Assembly: GCF_000299935.1 (NCBI RefSeq)
Contig: NZ_AMRL01000003.1
Span: 124,001 to 188,000 of the forward strand
From: Oceanibaculum indicum P24
GTDB taxonomy: Bacteria; Pseudomonadota; Alphaproteobacteria; Oceanibaculales; Oceanibaculaceae
Direction of reading: 5' to 3'
DNA: 64,000 nucleotides
Positions 7,855-16,060 of the stretch are shown one piece after another. The notes under the pieces were generated by a model, which searched no databases, had not been told where the DNA came from, and saw nothing but the letters and a program-made list of their open reading frames with translations. The translations under genes were made by a program, and so were the position numbers. Position 1 is the stretch's first letter; the number at the start of each line of letters is the position of its first letter.

Positions 7855-8748
7855 TCACACCCTCTCGATGATCTTTTCGCCGAACAGGCCCTGCGGCCGG
7901 AACAGCAGCACCAGCATGGCCAGCATGTAGGCGAACCAGTCCTCAATGGCGCCGGCCAGGAACGGGCCGATGAACACTTCCGCCAGCTTCTCGCCGGCCC
8001 CGATGATCAGGCCGCCGATGATGGCGCCGGGGATCGAGGTGAAGCCGCCCAGGATCAGCACCGGCAACGCCTTCAGCGCGATCAGCGCCAGCGAGAACTG
8101 CACCCCCAGCTTGGAGCCCCACATGATGCCGGCGACCAGCGCCACCAGCCCCGCCACCGACCAGACGATGACCCAGATGACGCGCAGCGGAATGCCGACC
8201 GACATGGCGGCCTGATGATCGTCGGCGACGGCGCGCAGCGCGCGGCCGATGCGGGTCTTCTGGAAGAACACCGCCAGCACCGCGACCAGCACACCGGCCA
8301 CCACGGCGGCCACAAGGTCGAAGCTGTTAACCAGAATATCGCCAAAGAACAGCGGCTGGTTGGGGATGCCGATATCCAGCGCATAGACGTCCGAGCCCCA
8401 CAGCGTCTGGCCGAACCCGTCGATGAAGAAGGTGATGCCGATGGTCGCCATGAACAGGATGATCGGTGGCTGGTTCACCAGCGGTCTCAGCACCGCGCGC
8501 TCCACCGCATAGGCCAGCAGGATCATCACAATGATGGCGATCACGATGGCCAGCGGCACCGGCACGCCCATGTTGATGAAGCCGACCAGCGTGAGGGCGG
8601 CGAACAGCACCATCGCCCCCTGCGCGAAGTTGAACACGCCGGATGCCTTGAAGATCAGCACGAAGCCCAGCGCCACCAGCGAATACATGACGCCGGACAG
8701 CAGCCCGCCGATCAGCACCTCGAAGAAGAACGGCCAGGAAAAGAACAT
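7855..8748 (-). CDS. livH: Liv-type ABC transporter permease LivH
   Basis: This 297-residue integral membrane protein has about eight helices. LALGFVLIFKASGVFNFAQG near residues 25-44 is the conserved LivH start, and GRALRAVADDHQAAMSVGI is the coupling loop that contacts the ATPases. GGFTSIPGAIIGGLIIG is also typical. It sits 20 bases after livG and 4 bases before livM, within the ligase-livG-livH-livM-binding-protein operon. Confidence 0.92.
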   Translation of the reverse strand: MFFSWPFFFEVLIGGLLSGVMYSLVALGFVLIFKASGVFNFAQGAMVLFAALTLVGFINMGVPVPLAIVIAIIVMILLAYAVERAVLRPLVNQPPIILFMATIGITFFIDGFGQTLWGSDVYALDIGIPNQPLFFGDILVNSFDLVAAVVAGVLVAVLAVFFQKTRIGRALRAVADDHQAAMSVGIPLRVIWVIVWSVAGLVALVAGIMWGSKLGVQFSLALIALKALPVLILGGFTSIPGAIIGGLIIGAGEKLAEVFIGPFLAGAIEDWFAYMLAMLVLLFRPQGLFGEKIIERV

Positions 8749-8768
8749 GCCTTGCTACCCCTTCGCGG

Positions 8769-9593
8769 TCAGTGGCTGACGCCGAGATAGGCGTCGATGA
8801 CGCGCTGGTTTGCGCGCACCTCGTCGGGCGTGCCGTCGGCGATCTTCACGCCGTAATCCAGCACGACCACGCGGTCGGAAATATCCATCACGACGCCCAT
8901 GTCATGCTCGATCAGCACGATGGTGGTGCCGAACTCCTGATTCACTTCCAGGATGAAGCGGCACATATCCTCCTTCTCCTCGACATTCATGCCGGCCATC
9001 GGCTCGTCGAGCAGCAGGATGTCGGGCTCCATCGCCAGCGCCCGGCCCAGCTCCACGCGTTTCTGCAGGCCATAGGGCAGCCGGCCGACCGGCGTGCGGC
9101 GCACCGCCTGGATTTCCAGGAAGTCGATGATCTTCTCGACCGCCTCGCGGTGCTCCAGCTCTTCCTTCTGCGCCGGCCCCCAGTAGAGCGCCTGCCAGAA
9201 CAGGCCGCGCTTCATCTTCAAGAGCCGCCCGGTCATCAGATTGTCCAGCGTGCTCATGCCCTTGAACAGCGCGATGTTCTGGAAGGTGCGGGCGATGCCG
9301 TTCTTGGCGGCGGTGTTCGGGTCCATGGCGCGCAGCGTGCGGCCCTGGAACTCGATGGTGCCCAGCTGCGGCTTGTAGAAGCCGTTGATGACATTCAGCA
9401 TCGAGGACTTGCCGGCGCCGTTCGGGCCGATGATCGCCAGAATTTCGCCCTTGCGCACCTCAAAGCTGACCTTGTTGATCGCCTTCACGCCTCCGAAGCC
9501 CAGCTCGATATCGGTCAGCCGCAGCACCGGCGCGCCGCCGCGCTGGGGTGCCGGGGCCAGGGTCTGGGCCAGTGCCGAATCCGCTTCCGCCAT
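8769..9593 (-). CDS. livG: Liv-type ABC transporter ATPase LivG
   Basis: This 274-residue ABC ATPase has Walker A GPNGAGKSS at about 56-64, the LivG-specific GIARTFQNIALFKGMSTLDN, a longer helical insert (about 120-150), a signature LPYGLQKRVELGRAL, and Walker B DILLLDEPMAGMN. The last helices carry IEHDMGVVMDISDRV. The ATG at 9591-9593 directly follows a GTG that is also in frame. It begins 3-4 bases after the upstream acyl-CoA synthetase stop, so the two are co-translated. Confidence 0.92.
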   Translation of the reverse strand: MAEADSALAQTLAPAPQRGGAPVLRLTDIELGFGGVKAINKVSFEVRKGEILAIIGPNGAGKSSMLNVINGFYKPQLGTIEFQGRTLRAMDPNTAAKNGIARTFQNIALFKGMSTLDNLMTGRLLKMKRGLFWQALYWGPAQKEELEHREAVEKIIDFLEIQAVRRTPVGRLPYGLQKRVELGRALAMEPDILLLDEPMAGMNVEEKEDMCRFILEVNQEFGTTIVLIEHDMGVVMDISDRVVVLDYGVKIADGTPDEVRANQRVIDAYLGVSH

Positions 9594-9596
9594 CAC

Positions 9597-11531
9597 TCAG
9601 CTCGCCTTCTTCATCGTTGCGGACTCATGCACCCCATCCACCATCATGATGCGCATGTCGGCCTTCACCTTGCTCTTGCGGCCATCCTCATAGGTGACTT
9701 CGGCGTCGAGATGCGCGGTATCGGCATCGGTATAGAGCGCGTCGATCAGGTCGCCATAACGCTCCGAAATGACGCCGCGCCGCACCTTGCGGGTGCGGGT
9801 CAGCTCGCCATCGTCGGCATCCAGCTCCTTGTAGAGCAGCAGGAATTTCCGGATGCGCTGGGCCTCGGGCAGGCTGGCGTTCACCTGCTCTACCTCGCCG
9901 GCGATCAGGTCATAGATCTGTTGCTGGTTCGACAGGTCGGTGTAGGAGGAAAAGGCGATGCGCTTCTTCTCCGCCCATTTCGAGACGATGGAATAGCGGA
10001 TGCAGACGATGGCCGTCAGATAATCGCGGCCCGCCCCCAGAATCACCGCCTCGGCAATGTAGGGGGAGAATTTCAGCTTGTTTTCAATATATTGTGGGGA
10101 GAAGCGCAGCCCCTGCGCGGTCGTCGCGATGTCCTTCAGCCGGTCGATGACGATCAGCCGCCCCTTATCGTCGAAATAGCCGGCATCGCCGGTGTACATC
10201 CAGCCGTCGCGCATGTCGGCGCGCGTCGCTTCCTCGTTCCGGTAGTAGCCGAGGAACATGTTGTCGTGGCGGGTGACGATCTCCCCGACGCCGCTTGCGT
10301 CCGGGTCGGCGATGCGCACATCGGTGCCTGGGAAGGGCGGCCCGACCGTGTCGCAATCAACATCCTTGCCATCCTGCAGCGTGTAGGCGCCCATCAGCTC
10401 GGTCTGGCCATAGAGCTGGCGCAGCGGCACGCCCATGGCGAGGAACAGCTTGAAGGTGTCCGGCCCCAGCGCGGACCCACCGGTCGCGGCGGAACGCACG
10501 CGGGAGAAGCCCAGCCGGTCACGCAATGCCGAGAACAGCATCGCATCCGCCAGCCCCGACCGCTCGCCACGGTCCAGCGCCTCGATCCCCAGCTTCACGC
10601 CCTTGTCGAATATCCAGCGGTTCAGCGCCGAGGCATCCATGACACGGGCGCGCATATCGGCAGCCAGCTGTTCCCACAGGCGCGGCGCCATCAGGAAGAA
10701 GGTCGGCCCGATCTCGCGCAGGTCGTGCATCATCGTGTCCTGGCTTTCCGGGTAATTCACCTTCATCCCCGCGACCAGGGAAAAGCCGATGCAGTAGATC
10801 TGCTCCATGATCCAGGGCAGCGGCAGGACGGAGACATATTCGTCCGTACCGTCCTTCGGATCGACCGACAGGTAGCGATGCACATGGCGGATCATCGGCC
10901 CCGCCTGCAGCATCGCCAGCTTCGGGTTGGAGGTGGTGCCCGAGGTCGTGCAGAGGATGGCGACGTCATCGCCCTCGGTCGCATCGACCAGCGCCTTGAA
11001 CCGCGCCGGCTCGCGCGCCTCGGCCTTGCGCCCCAGCTCCTTCAGCGCTTCCAGCGACAGCACGCGCGGATCGGTGACCGTGCCCATGCCGCGGGTATCG
11101 CAATAGATGATGTGCTGCAGCGCCGGCAGCCGCTCGCCCAGGTTCAGGAACTTGTCCACCTGCTCCTGATCCTCGGCCAGCACCGCCTTCACGCCGGCAT
11201 AATCGGCCAGGTAGAACACCTCCTCATCCAGCGCGTCGCGATAGATGCCAAGGCTCATCGCCCGCACAGAATGGGCCGCCAGTTCGCCACAGACCCAGTT
11301 GGTGTCGTTGTCGCCAATCAGCGCCACCACATCGCCGCGCCCGATGCCCAGCGATTCGAGGCCCAGCGCCATCAGCTTCACGGTCTCGGCATACTCGCGC
11401 CAGGTCACTTCCCGCCAGATGCCGAAATCCTTTTCCCGCATCGCCACCGCATCCGGTCGGGTCTGGGCGTTATGAACCAGTAATTTCGGGCAGGTATCGA
11501 AACGGGCGGCATCGGGATAGGTCGCCGTCAC
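9597..11531 (-). CDS. Long-chain-type AMP-forming acyl-CoA synthetase
   Basis: This 644-residue ligase starts with GTG (11529-11531) behind a strong AGGAGGG ribosome site. Domains: N-terminal AMP-binding region with the P-loop TSGTTSNPK at 196-204 (the usual TSGTTGxPK has Gly where this has Ser), YGQTELMGAY mid-way, MYTGDAGYFDDKG, and a C-terminal TRTRKVRRG with the likely catalytic lysine. It resembles FadD15/FAA1-type long-chain acyl-CoA synthetases. It would activate a carboxylic acid to its CoA ester at the membrane. It heads the Liv-type importer operon, so it probably traps the imported acid; the substrate is not shown by sequence. Confidence 0.85.
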   Translation of the reverse strand: MTATYPDAARFDTCPKLLVHNAQTRPDAVAMREKDFGIWREVTWREYAETVKLMALGLESLGIGRGDVVALIGDNDTNWVCGELAAHSVRAMSLGIYRDALDEEVFYLADYAGVKAVLAEDQEQVDKFLNLGERLPALQHIIYCDTRGMGTVTDPRVLSLEALKELGRKAEAREPARFKALVDATEGDDVAILCTTSGTTSNPKLAMLQAGPMIRHVHRYLSVDPKDGTDEYVSVLPLPWIMEQIYCIGFSLVAGMKVNYPESQDTMMHDLREIGPTFFLMAPRLWEQLAADMRARVMDASALNRWIFDKGVKLGIEALDRGERSGLADAMLFSALRDRLGFSRVRSAATGGSALGPDTFKLFLAMGVPLRQLYGQTELMGAYTLQDGKDVDCDTVGPPFPGTDVRIADPDASGVGEIVTRHDNMFLGYYRNEEATRADMRDGWMYTGDAGYFDDKGRLIVIDRLKDIATTAQGLRFSPQYIENKLKFSPYIAEAVILGAGRDYLTAIVCIRYSIVSKWAEKKRIAFSSYTDLSNQQQIYDLIAGEVEQVNASLPEAQRIRKFLLLYKELDADDGELTRTRKVRRGVISERYGDLIDALYTDADTAHLDAEVTYEDGRKSKVKADMRIMMVDGVHESATMKKAS

Positions 11532-11826
11532 CAGTCCCTCCTGTTTTTTCGGCGGGCGGACGGACGAATCCTGTCATCGGCAAAGCAAATACCGAGCACT
11601 GAGCTTCTCCCTGTCTTGCGCACTTTTTGCCGGTCTTGCGCCGGGCTGATTATTCAGCGCGCTTTGTTCTTGTGCTATTAGCAGTAATCCAAGCGCGGGC
11701 CAGGGTCAAGCACAGCGCATGACCACCATACCGTTAACGCATGGCGTGCATATTATTGTTATATAAGAGGCTGATCGGGCTCACGCGCCGCTTGCAGTAG
11801 CGCCTGTTTTGCTCTGTGCTTCCCGC
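11532..11826. other. Non-coding divergent region between the ligase operon and a hydrolase gene
   Basis: About 295 bases without a convincing gene separate the leftward ligase-liv operon from the rightward hydrolase. It must hold at least one promoter for each direction. The hydrolase side is AT-rich (11745-11767, ATATTATTGTTATATAAGAG). CGCATG occurs twice 23 bases apart around GTTAAC, and CTTGCGC occurs twice near 11614-11640. I see no hexamer pair with good spacing and do not place promoters. Confidence 0.5.
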
Positions 11827-12642
11827 ATGAACGACCCCATCCCGATGAGTCTGCGCCGCACAGAGACGGCCTTCCGCTGGCAGGGTCTGCGCCTGCCGGG
11901 CGTGCGGATCGACCCGCCGCACCCGGCGCCGGCGGATGCGCCCTGCCTCGTCTTCCTGCATGAGGCGTTGGGCTCGATCCGGCTGTGGCGCGACTTCCCG
12001 GATGACGTGGTCGCAGCGACCGGACTGCCAGCGCTGGTCTATGAACGGCAGGGCCATGGCGATGCCGACCCGATCGCTGCGCCACGCGGACTGGATTATC
12101 TGCACATCGAGGCTGAGCAGGCCCTGCCCGCCGTGCTGGAGCAGGCCGGTATCGAACGCGCCATCCTCATCGGCCACAGCGATGGCGGCTCCATCGCACT
12201 GCTGCACGCCGCCGCCTTCCCGGAACGCACCCTAGCCGCCGTGACGCTGGCGGCGCATGTCTTCGTCGAGGATGTGACCGTGGCCGGCGTCCACGAGGCG
12301 ATGGAGGCCTGGCGCACCACAGACCTGCCCGAGAAGCTGGCGAAATATCACGGCCCCAATACCGAGGCGCTCTATCGCGCCTGGGCCGAGACCTGGACGT
12401 CCGATGCATTCCGCCCCTGGAACATCGAGGATTGCCCGGCGCGCATCGGCTGCCCGCTGCTGGTCATCCAGGGGGCGGAGGACGAATACGCCACTGCGGC
12501 ACAGGTGCACGCCATCTGCCAAGGTGCGGGCGGTCCAGCAACGCCGTTGCTGATCCCCGATTGCGCACACCAGCCCCAGCGCCAGCAGCGCGCCGCCGTG
12601 CTGGACGCGATAACCGCCTTCGTGCGGGAGGTGGTTGGGTAA
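11827..12642 (+). CDS. Alpha/beta-fold hydrolase
   Basis: This 271-residue hydrolase starts at MNDPIPMSLRR (an upstream in-frame TTG is less likely). The fold is clear: LVFLHEALGS with the oxyanion region near residue 45, nucleophile elbow GHSDGGS near 120-126, acid in IQGAEDEYA, and the catalytic histidine in PDCAHQPQ. Family members cleave esters, lactones or carbon-carbon bonds (MhpC or enol-lactonase-like); this sequence does not settle which. It is divergent from the acyl-CoA ligase-liv operon and might hydrolyse an ester of the same substrate, but that is inference. A dispersed repeat follows its stop. Confidence 0.82.
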   Translation: MNDPIPMSLRRTETAFRWQGLRLPGVRIDPPHPAPADAPCLVFLHEALGSIRLWRDFPDDVVAATGLPALVYERQGHGDADPIAAPRGLDYLHIEAEQALPAVLEQAGIERAILIGHSDGGSIALLHAAAFPERTLAAVTLAAHVFVEDVTVAGVHEAMEAWRTTDLPEKLAKYHGPNTEALYRAWAETWTSDAFRPWNIEDCPARIGCPLLVIQGAEDEYATAAQVHAICQGAGGPATPLLIPDCAHQPQRQQRAAVLDAITAFVREVVG

Positions 12643-12667
12643 GCAAATATGCCGGTGTTTCCACTCA

Positions 12668-12788
12668 CTCCAACCGTCACCCCCGCACTTGTTGCCCATG
12701 GGCGCATCGGGGGTCCAGGCTTCAGCCCGCTGGATCGATGGTCGAGTAAGCTGAACCCTGGATTCCCGGGACAAGCCCGGGAATGACA
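12668..12788 (+). repeat. Dispersed intergenic repeat, copy 1 (two-hairpin type)
   Basis: This 121-bp element matches a second copy at 41132-41239. Shared blocks include CTCCAACCGTCACCCCCGCA, CTTGTTGC, GAGTAAGCTGAACCCTGGAT and GGGAATGACA. The right end folds as ATTCCCGGG-ACAAG-CCCGGGAAT. The left end has CCCCCG pairing with CGGGGG around a longer loop that carries an extra GCCCATGGGC palindrome. It lies between the convergent hydrolase and phoD genes, where it could also stop transcription. Confidence 0.9.
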
Positions 12789-12829
12789 GCCGGAGAGTTG
12801 TCAACCAATGGCGCGAAGGCGGGTTCCGA

Positions 12830-14398
12830 TCACGCCGGTTCCGCGCCGGCCTTGCCGGGCTCGACCGCGAAGCTGGCGAGGCGCGAGACGGTGCCGTCCG
12901 GCCGTTCCACGCTATCGACCGCCTCCAGCCCGAACAGCGCCTGTTTCGGCGTAAGCTCCAGGCTGGCATAGCCGCGCTTGTCGCCGCGCCCGTAGCGGAT
13001 ATGCGGGTTGTCCTCACGGCCCGCCTGCATGGTCTTGGCGCTCGGCCCCTGCGAGCTGACGGAAGTGCACACCACCTCGGTCGCCAGCGTCGGCGAGGCC
13101 GGGTTCTGGAAATCCTTCTTCAGGTCGGACACCCAGAAGGCGTGCACATCGCCGCCGATCACCAGGGGGTTGGCCGGCCGGTGCGTCTCGATGGCGGAGA
13201 GCAGTCGGTCGCGGCTGGCGACATAGCCGTCCCAGCCATCCAGCGCATAGGCCTTGCCCGGCCCGGGCTCGCGGTCCAGCTCCGACACCAGCGTCTGCTG
13301 TGCGACCAGCGTCCAGCGCCCCTGCGCATCCTTCAGCGCGCTATCCAGCCAGGCTTCCTGCTCGCGCCCCAGCAGGCTGCGCGATGGATCAAAGCGTTCC
13401 TCGCAATTGGCCCCGCCGGACTTGTTGATCCCGCAGGGATGCGGCGAGCGGTACTGCCGATCGTCCAGCAGCGTCATATCCAGCAGATCGCCAAAACGGT
13501 AGCGGTCATAAATCCGGAGCGACGGCCCCTTGGGCGCCATCGAGGGCGGCACCGGCATATGCTCGTACCAGGCCTGATAGGCAGCGGCGCGGATCGCGAG
13601 GAACTGGTCCGGCTGCACCGTCTTTGGCGAATGATCGTCGGCGTAGTTGTTGGCAACCTCGTGATCGTCCCAGATCGCCAGCCAGGGGGCCGCCGCATGC
13701 GCCGCCATCAAATCCGGATCGGACTTGTAGAGCGCGTAGCGGTCGCGGAACTCCCACAGCTGCGTGGGGATGCCGGTGCCGTGCTGGCGGACATATTTCC
13801 GGCCCCAGGACATCTCGTAGATGTAATCGCCCAGATGCACGACGAGGTCGAAATCCTGCGCCGCCATATGGCGGAAGGCGGTGAAATAGCCATGCTCGTA
13901 TTGCTGGCAGGAGGCAAAGGCGAGGCGCAGCCTGTCCGTTGCCGCGCCCAGCGCCGGCGCGGTGCGGGTGCGGCCCACCGGGCTCTGCTGCCCGCCGGCG
14001 GTGAAGCGGTAGAAATACCAGCGCCCCGGCTCCAGCCCTGTCGCCTCGACATGGACGGAATGGCCCCACTCGTCGGTGGCCAGCACGGTGCCTTTCGCGG
14101 CGAGGCGCTGGAAACCCTCGTCATGCGCCAGCTCCCAGGCGACCTCCACCGGCCCTTCCAGCACCGGCGGCGGTGCGGCGAACAGGCTGCCGCCCGCCTC
14201 CTCCGCCTTTGGCGCGAGGCGGGTCCACAGCACCACGCTGTCGGGTCGCGGGCAGCCCGAAGCGACGCCCAGCGTGAAGGGATCATCCTCGAACCGCATC
14301 TCGGCGGCGAGCAGCATCGCCGGGCGCGCCAGCAGGGCGGCACCCGCCGCCGAGCCGATCAGCAGGGTGCGCCGGGAAACCGGCAGAATCACAGGCAT
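12830..14398 (-). CDS. phoD: Alkaline phosphatase PhoD (Tat-exported)
   Basis: This 522-residue protein starts with a twin-arginine signal, SRRTLLIG with R9 and R10, ending near LLAAEMRFEDDPFTLGVASG, which is also the PhoD N-terminal domain start. Metal-binding motifs of PhoD follow: LRLAFASCQQYEHG, VVHLGDYIYE, IWDDHEVANNYA and VIGGDVHAFW. It would be a calcium- and iron-dependent phosphomono/diesterase in the periplasm that releases phosphate from organic esters. It lies 10 bases after gmk on the same strand, but no Pho box was recognised. Confidence 0.93.
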   Translation of the reverse strand: MPVILPVSRRTLLIGSAAGAALLARPAMLLAAEMRFEDDPFTLGVASGCPRPDSVVLWTRLAPKAEEAGGSLFAAPPPVLEGPVEVAWELAHDEGFQRLAAKGTVLATDEWGHSVHVEATGLEPGRWYFYRFTAGGQQSPVGRTRTAPALGAATDRLRLAFASCQQYEHGYFTAFRHMAAQDFDLVVHLGDYIYEMSWGRKYVRQHGTGIPTQLWEFRDRYALYKSDPDLMAAHAAAPWLAIWDDHEVANNYADDHSPKTVQPDQFLAIRAAAYQAWYEHMPVPPSMAPKGPSLRIYDRYRFGDLLDMTLLDDRQYRSPHPCGINKSGGANCEERFDPSRSLLGREQEAWLDSALKDAQGRWTLVAQQTLVSELDREPGPGKAYALDGWDGYVASRDRLLSAIETHRPANPLVIGGDVHAFWVSDLKKDFQNPASPTLATEVVCTSVSSQGPSAKTMQAGREDNPHIRYGRGDKRGYASLELTPKQALFGLEAVDSVERPDGTVSRLASFAVEPGKAGAEPA

Positions 14399-14408
14399 GG
14401 AAAGACCC

Positions 14409-15083
14409 TCACTCCGGCGCGGAGGCGACGATCCGGCGCACGAAATCGCCGATTCCGGTCTGGCGTTCGCGCTTCAGCCGCTCGCTGCGCAGGATGGCGC
14501 GCACATCGGCGACGCTGCGCTCCAGATCCTCGTTCACGATCACATAGTCATATTCCGACCAGTGGCTGATCTCGTCCGCCGCCTTGCGCATGCGGCCGAT
14601 CACCACCTCCTCGGAATCCTGCGCGCGGCTGCGCAGCCGGCGCTCCAGCTCCTCCTGCGAGGGCGGCAGGATGAAGACGCTGACCACGTCCTGCGGCACC
14701 TTCTCGTTCAGTTGCTGCGTGCCCTGCCAATCGACGTCGAACAGGATATCGTTGCCGGCGGACAACGCCGCCTCCACCGCCGCGCGCGGCGTGCCGTAGC
14801 AATTGCCGAACACGCGGGCATGCTCCAGCAGCTCGTCCGCCTTCACCATCGCCTCGAAGCGCGTCAGATCGATGAAGTGATAGTCCCGGCCATCCACCTC
14901 GCCCGGACGCGGCGGCCGTGTCGTGACCGAGACCGACATGGCAAGCCGGCCCTCATCCTGCAGCAGGCGGCGGGAGATGCTGGTCTTACCGGCCCCGGAC
15001 GGCGAGGACAGCACCAGCATCAGGCCGCGCCGCTGGATATCAGCACCCTTGCCTTCCGGCCGAGCCGCCACCTCACTCGACAT
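14409..15083 (-). CDS. gmk: Guanylate kinase
   Basis: This 224-residue kinase has a P-loop SSPSGAGKTS at residues 26-35, the GMP-binding VSVTTRPPRPGEVDGRDY, and the FDVDWQGTQQL motif of guanylate kinase. It phosphorylates GMP to GDP in the cytoplasm. The N-terminal extension of about 20 residues is longer than in E. coli. Its start overlaps the yicC stop by 11 bases, the usual yicC-gmk pairing. In many alphaproteobacteria this pair follows mltG at the end of the fab cluster; here it is 18 kb away. Confidence 0.96.
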   Translation of the reverse strand: MSSEVAARPEGKGADIQRRGLMLVLSSPSGAGKTSISRRLLQDEGRLAMSVSVTTRPPRPGEVDGRDYHFIDLTRFEAMVKADELLEHARVFGNCYGTPRAAVEAALSAGNDILFDVDWQGTQQLNEKVPQDVVSVFILPPSQEELERRLRSRAQDSEEVVIGRMRKAADEISHWSEYDYVIVNEDLERSVADVRAILRSERLKRERQTGIGDFVRRIVASAPE

Positions 15084-15975
15084 TCTGCACCTGTTCCTTC
15101 AGCTGATCGATCACCGCCTTCAGCTCCAGCCCGATGCGCGTCAGCTCGGCATCGCCGGACTTGGAGCACAGCGTGTTGGCCTCGCGGTTGAATTCCTGGC
15201 ACAGGAAGTCGAAGCGCCGGCCGATCTGGCTGCCGGCCTGCATCAGTTCCCGCGCGGCGGCGATATGGGCGGCCAGCCGGTCCAGCTCCTCGCGGATGTC
15301 GGCCTTGGTGGCAAGCAGCGCGGCTTCCTGCGCCAGCCGGTCCTCGTTCAGCGCCGGGGAGGCTTCCAGCAGTTCCGTCACCTGCTGGCGCAGCCGCGCC
15401 TTCAGGGCCTCCGGCTGCACGGCGCCCAGTGTCTTGGCCTGCGCGGTCAGCTCCTCGATGCGATCGAGATGGCCGGTCAGGATGGCGGCCAGCCGCGCCC
15501 CCTCCTCCAGCCGGGAGGCGACCATCGCCTTAACCGCCTGTTCCAGTCCGGCCAGGATATCGGCATCACGGGCGGCGCGCGCCTCCTCATCCGCCTCCTC
15601 CTCGCCGGCCTCGACCACGCCGCGTACGGCGAGCAGAGCTTCCAGCCGGGGCGGGGCGGCATCCACCTTGCCGGCCAGTTCCGCCTGCAGCGCCAGCACC
15701 TGATCCAGCACCGCGCGGTTGATGCGGATACCGGCCTCACCAGTACGCCGCTCCACCACCAGCGAGACATTCACATTGCCGCGCTTCAGCGCCTCGCCCA
15801 GCTTCTGCCGGGCCAGCGGCTCCAGGCTCTCGAAGCCCTGCGGCACGCGGGTGCGGATATCGAGGCCGCGCCCGTTCACCGATTTCAGCTCCCAGGCCCA
15901 GCCGAGCCCGTCATGCTGGCCCTCGGCGCGGGCGAACCCGGTCATGCTGGAAAGAGGTGATGCACCAGGTTTCAC
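15073..15975 (-). CDS. yicC: YicC-family endoribonuclease
   Basis: This 300-residue protein carries the family's signature start SSMTGFARAEG (residues 9-19), SVNGRGLDIRTRVP, and the conserved end EFNREANTLCSKS plus IDQLKEQVQNVE. YicC proteins are recently described RNA endonucleases (YicC/YloC type). The 5' ATG at 15975 is kept because family members usually have a few residues before SMTGF. It is coupled to gmk by an 11-base overlap and divergent from the SDR at 16061. Confidence 0.93.
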   Translation of the reverse strand: MKPGASPLSSMTGFARAEGQHDGLGWAWELKSVNGRGLDIRTRVPQGFESLEPLARQKLGEALKRGNVNVSLVVERRTGEAGIRINRAVLDQVLALQAELAGKVDAAPPRLEALLAVRGVVEAGEEEADEEARAARDADILAGLEQAVKAMVASRLEEGARLAAILTGHLDRIEELTAQAKTLGAVQPEALKARLRQQVTELLEASPALNEDRLAQEAALLATKADIREELDRLAAHIAAARELMQAGSQIGRRFDFLCQEFNREANTLCSKSGDAELTRIGLELKAVIDQLKEQVQNVE

Positions 15976-16060
15976 GGGGATTTGCCTCTGTATCTTGTAG
16001 GGTATCGGCGGGAGGCGGCACTATATCCCCGCGACACCGCACCAGCAACCGGACAGGCAC

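Noticed and set aside
8772-11483. Long open frame of 903 codons on the plus strand
   Set aside because: It runs antisense to the acyl-CoA synthetase and livG genes, is rich in His, Arg, Gln and Ala, and has no recognisable domain. High GC content produces such shadow frames.
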